Assembly (NCBI RefSeq): GCF_036347055.1
Contig: NZ_CP108882.1
Span: forward strand, 4,816,501 to 4,880,500
DNA length: 64,000 bases
DNA from: Streptomyces sp. NBC_00820
GTDB taxonomy: Bacteria; Actinomycetota; Actinomycetes; Streptomycetales; Streptomycetaceae
Direction: 5' to 3'
Below are positions 1 through 9,160 of the stretch, in pieces. Within the stretch, counting starts at the first letter, position 1, and each line of letters begins with the position of its first letter. Both the position numbers and the translations under genes were made by a program. Below the pieces are notes generated by a model. That model made no database searches. It saw only the letters and a list, made by a program, of their open reading frames with translations, and was not told the DNA's origin.

Positions 1-1
1 C

Positions 2-1774
2 CGCCAGGAGGCGGAGGCGGCCGGGATGCGGGTCACGGACCGGGGGCGGGTCGGCCTGGACCCCAGGGACGCGAAGGCGGGGGAGCGGCACGCTTCCGCG
101 GCGCACGCCGAGTCGGCCGTACGGTCCTGGCAGGACCGCGTCGACCGTGCGGTACAGGCGGTGGCGGACGCGGACGCGGGTGTCCGGCTGGCCCTGACCG
201 CAGCCGTCGTCGACTCCGATCCGCTGGTCGGGGGGCGGGGCTTCAACGGCAGGGCGTTGGGGGACGTCGAGAGGTACGAGGCGCTCTCGGCGGAGGGGCC
301 GCTGGAGCGGCTGGGCCGGGGAGGCCGCCTGTCGCCGCGCGAACTCACCGAACTGGACCGCCTGTTCCGCGACAACTCCGGCGACGCGGCGTTCTCCCGG
401 ACCCTGCTGGACGACCTGGGCGCGCGGGGCACGATCCGGCTGACCAACGCCCTGAACGACGTGATCCACGGAGGTTCGTCCCACGGGGGAGCGGGGCGGC
501 CCGGCGCGTACACCGCGATCGAGTCGGGCCTCGCGAACTCGCTCGCCACGGCGACGCGGGACACGGACTCGTCCTGGTACAGGCACTGGCGCACCGCGAT
601 GAGGCACGCCGGCCCCCGGCACTACGCGTCGGACGTCCAGGGGGAGCGCCTGGACAAGGCGGTCGGCTACCAGTCCCTGGTCACCCTGATGCGGCAGGGG
701 CACGGGTACGCGCCGCGGATGCTGGAGGACCTGACGGACGACATGGTCGCGGCGGAGAAGCGGGAGCCGGGGATCTGGCGGCTGAAGGGGCAGTACAGCG
801 GCCGGCGCGACGGCTGGTTCGCCAACGATCCGGTGGACGGCGCGCTGGGCATCATGAGCCGGGACCCCTCGACGGCGGCGCACTATCTGTCCTCGGACGC
901 GCACATGAAGTACCTGATGCGGGAGCGGGACTGGAACGTCACGCTGCACGGCCACGACGGCCCCAAGGCGACCACGTACGAGGCGGTACCCGACGGGGAC
1001 GACCGCACGGGCTTCGGAGCGGCGCTCAAGGCGGCGACGACGGGCATCGACCCCTCGGACACCCACGCCCACTACGCCGCCCACACCAGCCGGAACGAGG
1101 CCGTCCTCAAGTCCACCCTCGGCTACCTCTCCGACCGCGGCGACGACTTCCCCCCGTCCCTGCGCCGCCCGGTCGCCGACATCCTCGTCAACCACGGCAG
1201 CACGGTCCACGCCTCCATGAGCGAGATCGACATCTCCCGGTCCCCCTTGCAGCAGCGAGAACTGTTCGAGGTCGCCAAGCAGGTGTCCAAGGACGAGGGG
1301 GCGTACGGGACGTTGAACGGGGGGCTGAATCAGGCGATGGTGGCGGGTATTCATTCGGATCGCTCGGAGTCAGCGGATTCTCTTCGCCGAGCTGGCCGGA
1401 CCATCGGGTTTTTGGAGGAGGCTCGTGTGCAAGCACAGGGAGATCCCGAAACTGCCGAGTTCGAAGCCAAGCCGGCATTCGACAAGGCGATTAGCTATAT
1501 TCCTGTGGCCAGTGATGATGTTCAGGCAGGCTTTGACTATGTGACGGAAAAGTGGCTGGAGGATGAGCAGAAGAAGCTTGACGAAAAGCAGACGGCCGAG
1601 AATGTGAAGGCATACTCCGATAGGAATCAGCAGTTGATGGCTCTCTCAGGCGAGTGGTCCAAGGCGCATCAGACGGCGAACGATCCTCGCTTTGACCCTC
1701 AGGCCGAGATTCACAGATCCAGCGGAGAAGGAATCGATCACGCCATCGGAGTCTCCGGGGCGGCGGTCCGGTGA
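2..1774 (+). CDS. Large unknown protein, probably 5'-truncated by the window edge (DUF6571-like)
   Basis: The frame is open to the window edge, so the gene probably starts upstream. An ATG at 26 preceded by GGAGG at 13-17 gives an alternative 582-residue protein. The visible N-terminus (to about residue 65) is alanine-rich and helical, like a segment following a WXG100-type domain. The rest is a soluble, mostly helical region with no catalytic motif I recognise. It resembles proteins Streptomyces annotations call DUF6571, which often sit by type VII secretion genes; that match is from memory and tentative. From about base 1340 the GC content and codon choice drop visibly (ATT, TTT, GAT, AAG-rich) to the stop. 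This suggests that the C-terminus was replaced by transfer. The stop overlaps the next start (GTGA), so the two are probably translationally coupled. Confidence 0.7.
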   Translation, partial: RQEAEAAGMRVTDRGRVGLDPRDAKAGERHASAAHAESAVRSWQDRVDRAVQAVADADAGVRLALTAAVVDSDPLVGGRGFNGRALGDVERYEALSAEGPLERLGRGGRLSPRELTELDRLFRDNSGDAAFSRTLLDDLGARGTIRLTNALNDVIHGGSSHGGAGRPGAYTAIESGLANSLATATRDTDSSWYRHWRTAMRHAGPRHYASDVQGERLDKAVGYQSLVTLMRQGHGYAPRMLEDLTDDMVAAEKREPGIWRLKGQYSGRRDGWFANDPVDGALGIMSRDPSTAAHYLSSDAHMKYLMRERDWNVTLHGHDGPKATTYEAVPDGDDRTGFGAALKAATTGIDPSDTHAHYAAHTSRNEAVLKSTLGYLSDRGDDFPPSLRRPVADILVNHGSTVHASMSEIDISRSPLQQRELFEVAKQVSKDEGAYGTLNGGLNQAMVAGIHSDRSESADSLRRAGRTIGFLEEARVQAQGDPETAEFEAKPAFDKAISYIPVASDDVQAGFDYVTEKWLEDEQKKLDEKQTAENVKAYSDRNQQLMALSGEWSKAHQTANDPRFDPQAEIHRSSGEGIDHAIGVSGAAVR

Positions 1775-2295
1775 GGGGACGTGTGTGCATCATCCCTCTG
1801 TTTCTTGCCGCGACAGTGGCCTCGTGTGCTCCTCCGGCACACAATAAAGTCCCGGATGCAATCTGCGGAACACGCATTGACCCCGCAGTCACTCGCCTGC
1901 TTGTTGCGCCGACCGATAACTTGCATGAGTACGACCAAGTTAATCGAGTGCAAGCAGTCACAGCGCCCTGTTCGGTTCTATCAGGAAATGACGTGCTCCT
2001 CGGTCTCCGCTTCTCTTGGCGACCCGTCGCAACAGATCTCATGTATCTGGCGAACGACACCGGTAAGGTCTCCGGCATCACCAAACCGCGCGGTATCAGC
2101 TTCAGATACAAGACCATCGTCGGCACCGACGGAGCCATCTCTCAAGCCCCCTGTAAGACCAAGGGTGGCAACTACTTCACCCTCACCCTCCAGCTCCCCC
2201 AGATCAAGCTCACGGATCAGACCCACCGCAAGAACATCGAGAAGTTCATGCGGGCCTACTTCCCGGCCACGCTCAAGACGCTCGGCTGCGCCTGA
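1771..2295 (+). CDS. Small secreted lipoprotein of unknown function
   Basis: 174 residues from GTG, overlapping the upstream stop by four bases. The N-terminus is a lipoprotein signal: basic MRGR, a hydrophobic stretch, and a lipobox ending VASC with Cys19 as the predicted lipid anchor. Several further cysteines (in AIC, APC, GCA contexts) could form disulfides outside the membrane. No family is recognised; the size and layout recall actinobacterial DUF3558-type lipoproteins but I see no diagnostic motif. The first half has low GC like the end of the preceding gene and the second half returns to normal Streptomyces composition, so a transfer boundary probably lies inside this gene near 2030-2070. 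Partnership with the upstream protein is inferred from coupling. Confidence 0.75.
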   Translation: MRGRVCIIPLFLAATVASCAPPAHNKVPDAICGTRIDPAVTRLLVAPTDNLHEYDQVNRVQAVTAPCSVLSGNDVLLGLRFSWRPVATDLMYLANDTGKVSGITKPRGISFRYKTIVGTDGAISQAPCKTKGGNYFTLTLQLPQIKLTDQTHRKNIEKFMRAYFPATLKTLGCA

Positions 2296-2304
2296 ACGAC
2301 CAGC

Positions 2305-2802
2305 TCACGGGCAGCGCAGCTGCAGCCAGGCCGGCAGGTGTTTCTCGGCGTTTTCGGCCAGGAGCCAGCTGTACTCGGTGTGGGCGATCTCGTAGGCGCG
2401 CCGTGCGCCCAGCAGCCGGTAGTAACCGGCTTCGACGGCGAGGTGATGCCTGCCGCCCGAGCAGGGGATGGGGGCGCCCGCGCCGGGGTGCACGGGAACA
2501 CAGTTGAGGCGGTGGTCGTCCAGCAGCTGCCGGAGTTCCCGCTCCTGCGCGTGCGGATCGGTGATGCGCTCCAGCAGCAGCCGCTCACGGTCGATCCACA
2601 TACGTGCCCACCAGCGTGGCTTCCCCAAGCGGGACACGTCCGAAGACGTGATCTCCACATCGAGCAGGGCCAGCAGGATCAGCGGGAGACGGACGAGCAG
2701 CCAGAGCGGCGGCCCCCATACCCACTGCAGGCAGTAGCGCGTCCAGATACGCAGAGCCGACTTGGGCGGGCGAGGATCCCAGGCCCGGTTCGACGAGGTC
2801 AT
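2305..2802 (-). CDS. Unknown protein with a membrane-proximal hydrophobic segment
   Basis: 165 residues, last gene of a four-gene minus-strand cassette. The start (MTSSNRAWD) overlaps the preceding stop as ATGA, which decides the start over a longer in-frame extension. Residues about 24-46 form a tryptophan/leucine-rich hydrophobic segment (WGPPLWLLVRLPLILLALL) that is probably a membrane helix or hairpin. The rest is charged, with several Arg-Glu-Leu stretches, and ends in LRCP. No domain is recognised. Context links it to the WXG100-like and T7SS-type genes upstream, so a role with that putative effector is possible but unproven. It converges tail-to-tail with the lipoprotein gene, only nine bases away. 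Confidence 0.65.
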   Translation of the reverse strand: MTSSNRAWDPRPPKSALRIWTRYCLQWVWGPPLWLLVRLPLILLALLDVEITSSDVSRLGKPRWWARMWIDRERLLLERITDPHAQERELRQLLDDHRLNCVPVHPGAGAPIPCSGGRHHLAVEAGYYRLLGARRAYEIAHTEYSWLLAENAEKHLPAWLQLRCP

Positions 2803-4232
2803 CCCTGCACCCCCAGCCCGCGGTCGACGAAGTCCTTGTACTTCTCGAACTTGCCGTGCACCTCGTCGGAGAGGGCCGTCTCGGCGGACTCGTACAGCTT
2901 GTATCCGCGATACGCGGCCTCGGGTCCGCGCGACACCCATGAGGTGGGGTCGATGAACGTCTTGCCGTTGTCGCCGAGGATCACCGACTCGGCCAGGGCC
3001 GGGATCTTCCCGAGCGGGGTGTTGTCGATGACCTTCGGGAACACCACGTTGTCCAGGAACTTCACCGGGCTGGTCAGTGACCGTTCGTGCCGTACCGCGT
3101 CGCTGAAGACGCGTTCCGTGGCCATGGCGAAGCGGCCCTTGAGGGAGTCCGCGGTGGCCCGGTACACGGCCGTCTCCTTGCCGAAGCCGAGGAGCTTCTT
3201 CGACTCCAGCACGATGTCGGCTCCCGGTGCCTTTGCGGCGATCTCCGCGATGCGGTCGGCCGCCTTGAAGGAATCGGCCGCTATCTCCACACCCTTGAAG
3301 GTCTGAGCGACCACCTTGCCTCCCTTGAGAAGGTCACCGAACGGCACGAAGCCGGCGATGTCGAGGCCGATGTCGGCCCACGAACCCTTCTTGGAGCCGG
3401 CGGCCCAGCCGACGCCGTGGAAGACCAGGGCGCCGGTGTTCAGAAGTCTGGCGAGGACCTCGAAGACGGCGGCGCCGATGACCGTCTCGGAGAAGACGAT
3501 GGCCAGGGCGTCGCACGCGGCGGCCGCCAGACCGAGCCAGTCGCCGATCTTGTAGATCTCGTCCGCGTGTTTCTGGATCCAGTGCCAGAGGTCGCCGGCG
3601 AGGTCCTGGATTCTGTCGCCGATGCTCGACAGGAGGTCGCCGAGGGTGTCGAGGAGGGACTCGTCGGGGGCGAGCTCGGCGGCCTTGCGGAGCAGCGAGG
3701 CGGCCGCGCGGGCCGCCTCGTCGTGGTCGGACAGCAGGTGCCGCGCCTTCTTGATGACGGCGTCCAGCTCGCCCTGGGCGTCGTTCACCCGCTTCGTCGC
3801 GTGGTCCAGGCGCTGCTGTGCCTCGTGCAGCGCCGCGTCCGTGTCGAAGGACCGGCCGGCAAGCCCCAGATCCGGGTTGCTCTGTGCCGATCGCAACGCC
3901 TTCCTGGCCGCGGCGGCTTCGCCCTCGTAGCGGTGTGCGAGGGACTGGAACTCGCGCAGGCGTGTGTCCCAGCCGTGCAGCGCGTGCGTGGCGTCGGTCA
4001 GTGAACTGTGCCCGTCTGCAAGGTACTTCGGCAGTGTGCCGACCTTCTTCGCGAAGGCCGATGCCGCCTCGCCCGCCCAGGCTCCGTCCGTCCTGCCCAG
4101 CCGGGTCAGCGTCGCGTGGGCGTCGTGGAGCTGCTTGCCCACCTTGGTGAGGGTGGCGACCAGGTGCTGCATCGAGGCGGGCACGCCGGGCGCGGGGTCG
4201 AAGCCGAGCGCCTCGTACGTCTGTGTGCTCAA
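2799..4232 (-). CDS. Putative type VII secretion-associated large helical protein
   Basis: 477 residues from a TTG start (LSTQTYEALGFD) with GAGGAG upstream; the longer in-frame extension is low-complexity Arg/Gly read through the preceding gene and is rejected. Residues 1-120 look like an ESX/LXG-type helical export domain with W52-A-G54 (the WxG turn). Residues 130-190 are predicted coiled coil with heptad Ala/Leu. Residues 225-300 are hydrophobic (GLAAAACDALAIVF, AGFVPFGDLL) and may insert in or contact membranes. The 330-477 tail has no recognised toxin motif. The arrangement (WxG head, coiled coil, hydrophobic middle, variable tail) is that of T7SS-exported polymorphic proteins. No ESX core genes (EccC and others) are in view, so secretion is inferred. 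Confidence 0.65.
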   Translation of the reverse strand: MSTQTYEALGFDPAPGVPASMQHLVATLTKVGKQLHDAHATLTRLGRTDGAWAGEAASAFAKKVGTLPKYLADGHSSLTDATHALHGWDTRLREFQSLAHRYEGEAAAARKALRSAQSNPDLGLAGRSFDTDAALHEAQQRLDHATKRVNDAQGELDAVIKKARHLLSDHDEAARAAASLLRKAAELAPDESLLDTLGDLLSSIGDRIQDLAGDLWHWIQKHADEIYKIGDWLGLAAAACDALAIVFSETVIGAAVFEVLARLLNTGALVFHGVGWAAGSKKGSWADIGLDIAGFVPFGDLLKGGKVVAQTFKGVEIAADSFKAADRIAEIAAKAPGADIVLESKKLLGFGKETAVYRATADSLKGRFAMATERVFSDAVRHERSLTSPVKFLDNVVFPKVIDNTPLGKIPALAESVILGDNGKTFIDPTSWVSRGPEAAYRGYKLYESAETALSDEVHGKFEKYKDFVDRGLGVQG

Positions 4233-4252
4233 GGGTGGTCTCCTCGGCGCCG

Positions 4253-5032
4253 TCAGTAGGCGGTGAAGGGGGAGGCGGCCGCGCCGGCGGGCGTGGGGTC
4301 GGCGACCGCGGCTTCGGCGACAGCGGCTTCGGCGGCCTCGCCGAAGGTGATCGTGTCGGCGATGTCCGCGAGGACCGCCTGGTAGTGGAAGAGGTCCTGC
4401 ACGTCGGCCGTGCTCAGGCAGAGCAGCAGCAGCCGGTCGTCGTCGGGGAAGGGCAGCCAGACCTCGATTCGGACGAAGAACCGTTCCTGCTCCTGGCCCG
4501 GATCCGGCTCCTGCCCGGGATCCCGCTCCTGCCCCGGTTGATCGCCCTCGGGCAGCTCCCACACCGCGCGTGACCCGGCGATATGGACGACCGCCGGGCC
4601 GGCGGGCAGGGTGACCGGCTGGACCTCGCCCCCCTCGCCGCCGTCCGCGGCCTTGTCCAGGAGCTCGGCGATGCCCGCGGCGGTGAGGTAGGGGTCGGGA
4701 TTGTCCAGCTCCCGCACGCTGACGGTGAGCGTGGCGCGGCTGATCCGCTCGGGCGGTTCCGTGCCGTCCGCGCTGCCGCCGACGGGGAAGATGCCGAGCG
4801 CGTTGTAGACGGCGCCGCCCGCGACGAGGTTCTCCGCGTTCGCTGTGTACATGGCCGCGGTGAGCCGGCGCAGGGGCTCCAGCTCCTCGCCGTCGCCCCA
4901 GTAATCGCGAGCGAAGGCCCGCATGTGTTCGTCGAAGGCGTCCTCGTCGTCACCGATGCCCAGGGGGACGGCGTGGAACTCCGGCCCGACCCGGAAGCGG
5001 AACGCGGGCGGGGAGACGGCTGCGGACGTCAT
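4253..5032 (-). CDS. Unknown acidic protein, possible chaperone or immunity partner of the T7SS-like cassette
   Basis: 259 residues, soluble and acidic. Its start overlaps the upstream stop as ATGA, and 20 bases separate it from the next gene. About residues 155-180 contain a short degenerate repeat (PGQERD/PGQEPD/PGQEQE) acting as a linker between two alpha/beta-looking halves. The C-terminus is Ala-rich. No catalytic motif is seen. Second position in the cassette, just before the large WxG protein, suits a dedicated chaperone or neutralising partner, but that is inference from gene order only. Confidence 0.65.
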   Translation of the reverse strand: MTSAAVSPPAFRFRVGPEFHAVPLGIGDDEDAFDEHMRAFARDYWGDGEELEPLRRLTAAMYTANAENLVAGGAVYNALGIFPVGGSADGTEPPERISRATLTVSVRELDNPDPYLTAAGIAELLDKAADGGEGGEVQPVTLPAGPAVVHIAGSRAVWELPEGDQPGQERDPGQEPDPGQEQERFFVRIEVWLPFPDDDRLLLLCLSTADVQDLFHYQAVLADIADTITFGEAAEAAVAEAAVADPTPAGAAASPFTAY

Positions 5033-5334
5033 CGGTCACCGGCCTTCACCGACCGTACGGTCGCGGCGACTTGGTCCTCCAGGTGCTGGAACAGCCGGCC
5101 CGACTGGGCGACCTTCTCGGCGATGCCGCCCGTGGCCTCGGCGATCAGCTTGATGCCGTGGCCCCAGTCGTCCTGGAAGTCGTCGCACGCCTCTTCCAGC
5201 TCGGCCGAGCCCGCTCCCTTGGGCCCGATGTCCTTCAGCTGCCGCATCGCGGACCGCATACCGTCCGCGCACTCGCCGAGATCCCTGACGAGTCGGGCCA
5301 GCGCCTCGAACTCGGCCCTGCAGTGACCAGCCAT
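5029..5334 (-). CDS. WXG100-like small helical protein
   Basis: 101 residues from MAGHCRAEF, with GGGAG ten bases upstream; an in-frame ATG 20 codons earlier lacks a ribosome site. The length and the two-helix pattern broken by a Trp-containing turn (DDWGHG, about residue 58) fit the WXG100/ESAT-6-like superfamily, although the motif is W-G-H-G rather than W-x-G. It is first in the minus-strand cassette and coupled to the next gene by ATGA. Members of this superfamily are usually exported as dimers by type VII systems. A plain cytosolic helical protein remains possible. Confidence 0.6.
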   Translation of the reverse strand: MAGHCRAEFEALARLVRDLGECADGMRSAMRQLKDIGPKGAGSAELEEACDDFQDDWGHGIKLIAEATGGIAEKVAQSGRLFQHLEDQVAATVRSVKAGDR

Positions 5335-5463
5335 CTCCGTCGCGCTCCCCGTGAAGTGTGCCGGTTGCGATCTTCGCATAAGCGCACGCCGCGGAGGCGG
5401 GACAGGGGGCGGTCGACGGGGCCCGGCGCGCCCCCGCTCGATTCTCCCGGAGGGTCGCGGTGT

Positions 5464-5491
5464 TTGACCTGCGTCACTCTCGGGGTAATCT
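5464..5491 (+). promoter_or_regulatory. Probable principal-sigma promoter for the S10 operon
   Basis: TTGACC at 5464-5469 and TAATCT at 5486-5491 are separated by 16 bases, close to the HrdB consensus. The site lies about 400 bases upstream of rpsJ, so transcription from here would yield a long leader. Confidence 0.55.
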
Positions 5492-5896
5492 CTTCGGCTC
5501 GATTGGCCAGGGGCCTGCCCCATATGGCAGACTGTCCGAGTTGCTCGGTCGAGTACCGATGCTGCGCGCCTCCCGCCGGGAGGACCGGAAGCGAGTCCCA
5601 CAGTACTCGTCGCCCTATCTGTCGTAAGGCAGCACTGGGGCGGACGTACGGGAATCTTCCGGGAAGTGTCAGCGGGGTGCAGGCCAGGTGCCCGGTGGTC
5701 GCGCATTCGTGGTGATGCGAATGCAGTCAGCCCCCGGTCCAGCGGTTGCCTCATGGGCTTGGCCGCGTCCCTCGGTAGGGAAATCCCTGGTGGAGATCTT
5801 TGCTGGCAGGAGCGCGACACGCCCGACCGCGTGGGTCGGAGGAGGAGACCGTTGGACGCCAGAGCGTTTTACGAGACAAAGGACTACTGAGTAGCC
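5492..5896 (+). other. Long structured 5' leader of rpsJ (S10 operon)
   Basis: The 562-base gap between the minus-strand cassette and rpsJ has no credible gene. It holds the promoter above, a CCATATGG palindrome (5519-5526), a hairpin with arms CCTCCC/GGGAGG at 5569-5583, and a second with arms GCATTCG (5703-5709) and CGAATGC (5718-5724). The last 60 bases before rpsJ are relatively AT-rich. Leaders of S10 operons are known sites of ribosomal-protein feedback in other bacteria; whether these stems act that way here is inference. Confidence 0.5.
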
Positions 5897-6205
5897 ATGG
5901 CGGGACAGAAGATCCGCATCCGGCTCAAGGCCTACGACCACGAGGTCATCGACTCCTCGGCGAAGAAGATCGTCGAGACGGTGACGCGCACTGGTGCGTC
6001 GGTCGCAGGCCCGGTGCCGCTGCCCACTGAGAAGAACGTGTACTGCGTCATCAAGTCGCCGCACAAGTACAAGGACTCGCGCGAGCACTTCGAGATGCGC
6101 ACGCACAAGCGCCTGATCGACATCCTCGACCCGACGCCGAAGACCGTTGACTCCCTGATGCGACTCGACCTCCCGGCCGGTGTCGACATCGAGATCAAGC
6201 TCTAA
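5897..6205 (+). CDS. rpsJ: 30S ribosomal protein S10
   Basis: 102 residues, standard length. It packs in the 30S head and is also the NusE transcription antitermination factor that binds NusB. The sequence has the diagnostic [11 protein letters not shown] start and the [14 protein letters not shown] loop region. It is first in the S10 cluster, and the AAGGA-containing ribosome site is about a dozen bases before the ATG. rplC follows after 17 bases. Confidence 0.98.
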   Translation: MAGQKIRIRLKAYDHEVIDSSAKKIVETVTRTGASVAGPVPLPTEKNVYCVIKSPHKYKDSREHFEMRTHKRLIDILDPTPKTVDSLMRLDLPAGVDIEIKL

Positions 6206-6222
6206 GGGTCGGTGATCTGAGA

Positions 6223-6867
6223 ATGGCTAAGCAGATCAAGGGCATCCTGGGCGAGAAGCTCGGCATGACGCAGGTGTGGGACGAGAACAACCGTGTTGTT
6301 CCCGTCACCGTCGTCAAGGCCGGCCCCAACGTCGTCACCCAGGTCCGCACGAACGACGTCGACGGCTACGAGTCGGTCCAGATCGCCTTCGGCGAGATCG
6401 ACCCGCGCAAGGTGAACAAGCCCCTCAAGGGCCACTTCGCCAAGGCCGACGTCACCCCGCGCCGCCACCTGGTGGAGCTCCGTACCTCCGACGCCAGCGA
6501 GTACACGCTGGGTCAGGAGATCACTGCCGAGGTCTTCGAGTCGGGCGTCAAGGTTGACGTCACCGCGAAGAGCAAGGGCAAGGGCTTCGCCGGTGTCATG
6601 AAGCGCCACAACTTCAAGGGTGGCAAGGCGTCCCACGGTGCCCACCGTGTGCACCGCATGCCCGGTTCCATCGGTGGCTGTGCCACCCCCGGTCGTGTCT
6701 TCAAGGGCATGCGCATGGCGGGTCGCATGGGCAACGAGCGGGTCACCACCCAGAACCTGACCGTTCACGCCGTTGACGCGGAGAAGGGCCTGCTCCTCAT
6801 CAAGGGCGCGGTTCCTGGTCCGAACGGCGGCCTCGTCCTGGTCCGCACCGCGGCCAAGGGGGCCTGA
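6223..6867 (+). CDS. rplC: 50S ribosomal protein L3
   Basis: 214 residues. An early-assembly 23S rRNA-binding protein whose extended loop reaches the peptidyl-transferase centre. Recognised by [11 protein letters not shown] at the N-terminus and the glycine/histidine-rich loop ([30 protein letters not shown]). Only five bases separate it from rplD. Confidence 0.98.
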   Translation: MAKQIKGILGEKLGMTQVWDENNRVVPVTVVKAGPNVVTQVRTNDVDGYESVQIAFGEIDPRKVNKPLKGHFAKADVTPRRHLVELRTSDASEYTLGQEITAEVFESGVKVDVTAKSKGKGFAGVMKRHNFKGGKASHGAHRVHRMPGSIGGCATPGRVFKGMRMAGRMGNERVTTQNLTVHAVDAEKGLLLIKGAVPGPNGGLVLVRTAAKGA

Positions 6868-6872
6868 GGACT

Positions 6873-7529
6873 ATGAGCACCATTGACATTCTGTCGCCCT
6901 CCGGCGACAACGCCGGGACCGTCGAGCTCCCGGCCGAGATCTTCGGCGTAGAGAAGATCAGCGTTCCGCTGCTTCACCAGGTCGTCGTCGCGCAGCTGGC
7001 TGCCGCCCGTCAGGGCACGCACAAGGTCAAGCGTCGTGGCGAGGTCCGCGGTGGCGGTCGCAAGCCTTACCGCCAGAAGGGCACCGGCCGCGCGCGCCAG
7101 GGTTCGACCCGTGCGCCGCAGTTCGCCGGCGGTGGCGTCGTCCACGGCCCCACGCCGCGTGACTACTCGCAGCGGACCCCGAAGAAGATGAAGGCCGCGG
7201 CCCTGCGCCACGCCCTCACCGACCGGGCCCGTAACTCTCGCATCCACGTCATCACCGGCGTGATCGAGGGCGCGACCCCCTCCACCAAGGCCGCCAAGAG
7301 CTTCCTCGGCAAGGTCAGCGAGCGCAAGAACGTGCTCCTGGTCATCGAGCGCTCCGACGAGGCCGCGCTGCTTTCCGCGCGCAACCTGCCCCAGGTCCAC
7401 ATCCTGGAGCCGGGCCAGCTGAACACGTACGACGTTCTCGTCTCGGACGACGTGGTCTTCACCCAGGCCGCTTTCGAGTCCTTCGTGTCCGGCCCGAAGG
7501 CCAATGACACCGAAGGGAGCGAGGCCTGA
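6873..7529 (+). CDS. rplD: 50S ribosomal protein L4
   Basis: 218 residues. L4 lines the exit-tunnel constriction through its basic loop, seen here as [18 protein letters not shown]. In E. coli L4 is the autoregulator of the S10 operon; whether it acts on the leader here is unknown. The TGA stop overlaps the rplW ATG by one base. Confidence 0.98.
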   Translation: MSTIDILSPSGDNAGTVELPAEIFGVEKISVPLLHQVVVAQLAAARQGTHKVKRRGEVRGGGRKPYRQKGTGRARQGSTRAPQFAGGGVVHGPTPRDYSQRTPKKMKAAALRHALTDRARNSRIHVITGVIEGATPSTKAAKSFLGKVSERKNVLLVIERSDEAALLSARNLPQVHILEPGQLNTYDVLVSDDVVFTQAAFESFVSGPKANDTEGSEA

Positions 7530-7948
7530 TGGCTATCCGTCACCCCGCTATCGCCTCGAAGGCCGCCAAGGCCGCCAAGGCCGCGCGCGTCGCCAAGGCG
7601 AAGCGCCACGCCACCGAGGGCAAGAACACTGTCGAGACCCCTCTGAGCAAGTCCTTCACGGACCCCCGTGACGTGCTGCTCAAGCCGGTCGTCTCGGAGA
7701 AGAGCTACGCGCTCCTCGACGAGGGCAAGTACACGTTCATCGTCGCCCCGGGCGCCAACAAGACCCAGATCAAGCAGGCCGTCCAGGCGGTCTTCTCGGT
7801 CAAGGTCACCGGGGTCAACACGATCAACCGCCAGGGCAAGCGCAAGCGCACGAAGACCGGTTTCGGTCAGCGTGCCGGCAGCAAGCGCGCGATCGTGACC
7901 CTCGCCGAGGGCGACCGTATCGACATCTTCGGCGGTCCGACCGCGTAA
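7529..7948 (+). CDS. rplW: 50S ribosomal protein L23
   Basis: 139 residues, longer than the roughly 100 of most bacteria because of an Ala/Lys-rich N-terminal extension (about residues 1-37, [15 protein letters not shown]). The conserved core begins at [17 protein letters not shown]23 sits at the tunnel exit and docks trigger factor and SRP. The extension could be a real actinobacterial feature, since the TGATG overlap with rplD supports this upstream start. Confidence 0.95.
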   Translation: MAIRHPAIASKAAKAAKAARVAKAKRHATEGKNTVETPLSKSFTDPRDVLLKPVVSEKSYALLDEGKYTFIVAPGANKTQIKQAVQAVFSVKVTGVNTINRQGKRKRTKTGFGQRAGSKRAIVTLAEGDRIDIFGGPTA

Positions 7949-7986
7949 GCGGGTCGGATCGTCCGATATCGGACGAGGACTGAGAA

Positions 7987-8823
7987 ATGGGAATCCGCAA
8001 GTACAAGCCGACTACGCCGGGCCGTCGTGGCGCCAGCGTCGCCGACTTCGTCGAGGTCACGCGGTCCACGCCGGAGAAGTCGCTGGTTCGCCCGCTGCAC
8101 AGCAAGGGCGGCCGTAACAACGCCGGTCGTGTGACCGTTCGCCACCAGGGTGGCGGACACAAGCGCGCCTTCCGAGTGATCGACTTCCGTCGTCACGACA
8201 AGGACGGCGTGCCGGCGAAGGTCGCGCACATCGAGTACGACCCCAACCGCACCGCGCGCATCGCGCTGCTGCACTACGCGGACGGCGAGAAGCGCTACAT
8301 CCTCGCCCCGCGCAACCTGCAGCAGGGTGACCGCGTCGAGAACGGTCCCGGGGCCGACATCAAGCCGGGCAACAACCTGGCGCTCCGCAACATCCCGGTC
8401 GGTACCACGATCCACGCGATCGAGCTCCGTCCCGGTGGCGGTGCCAAGTTCGCCCGCTCCGCCGGTGCCTCCGTGCAGCTGCTTGCGAAGGAGGGCTCGA
8501 TGGCCCACCTGCGCATGCCGTCCGGTGAGATCCGCCTGGTCGACGTCCGCTGCCGCGCCACCATCGGCGAGGTCGGCAACGCCGAGCAGAGCAACATCAA
8601 CTGGGGTAAGGCCGGCCGTAAGCGGTGGCTGGGCGTTCGCCCGACCGTCCGTGGTGTCGTCATGAACCCGGTTGACCACCCGCACGGTGGTGGTGAGGGC
8701 CGGACTTCCGGTGGTCGCCACCCTGTGTCCCCGTGGGGCAAGAAGGAAGGCCGTACTCGTTCGCCCAAGAAGGCGTCGAACAAGTACATCGTCCGCCGCC
8801 GCAAGACGAACAAGAAGCGCTAA
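7987..8823 (+). CDS. rplB: 50S ribosomal protein L2
   Basis: 278 residues. One of the most conserved large-subunit proteins, needed for subunit joining and peptidyl-transferase assembly. The C-terminal signature with the functionally important histidine is present ([18 protein letters not shown]), followed by the KPWGxxTxG-equivalent [13 protein letters not shown]. There is a 38-base spacer after rplW containing the short inverted repeat CCGATATCGG. Confidence 0.98.
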   Translation: MGIRKYKPTTPGRRGASVADFVEVTRSTPEKSLVRPLHSKGGRNNAGRVTVRHQGGGHKRAFRVIDFRRHDKDGVPAKVAHIEYDPNRTARIALLHYADGEKRYILAPRNLQQGDRVENGPGADIKPGNNLALRNIPVGTTIHAIELRPGGGAKFARSAGASVQLLAKEGSMAHLRMPSGEIRLVDVRCRATIGEVGNAEQSNINWGKAGRKRWLGVRPTVRGVVMNPVDHPHGGGEGRTSGGRHPVSPWGKKEGRTRSPKKASNKYIVRRRKTNKKR

Positions 8824-8835
8824 GGACGGGTTGAG

Positions 8836-9117
8836 ATGCCTCGTAGCTTGAAGAAGGGACCCTTCGTCGACGACCACCTGATCAAGAAGGTGGATGTCCA
8901 GAACGAAGCCGGTTCCAAGAACGTCATCAAGACCTGGTCCCGTCGCTCGATGATCGTCCCGGCCATGCTCGGTCACACGATCGCGGTGCACAACGGCAAG
9001 ACCCACATCCCGGTGTTCGTCACCGAGGCGATGGTCGGCCACAAGCTCGGCGAGTTCTCGCCGACGCGCACCTTCCGGGGCCACGTCAAGGATGACCGGA
9101 AGTCGAAGCGCCGCTAG
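8836..9117 (+). CDS. rpsS: 30S ribosomal protein S19
   Basis: 93 residues. It forms a complex with S13 in the head of the 30S subunit. The opening [14 protein letters not shown] and closing [12 protein letters not shown] are diagnostic. A 43-base spacer with no obvious hairpin follows. Confidence 0.98.
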   Translation: MPRSLKKGPFVDDHLIKKVDVQNEAGSKNVIKTWSRRSMIVPAMLGHTIAVHNGKTHIPVFVTEAMVGHKLGEFSPTRTFRGHVKDDRKSKRR

Positions 9118-9160
9118 TAGCGGATCGCATTCAGACACGTAAGTAACTGAAGGGACAACC

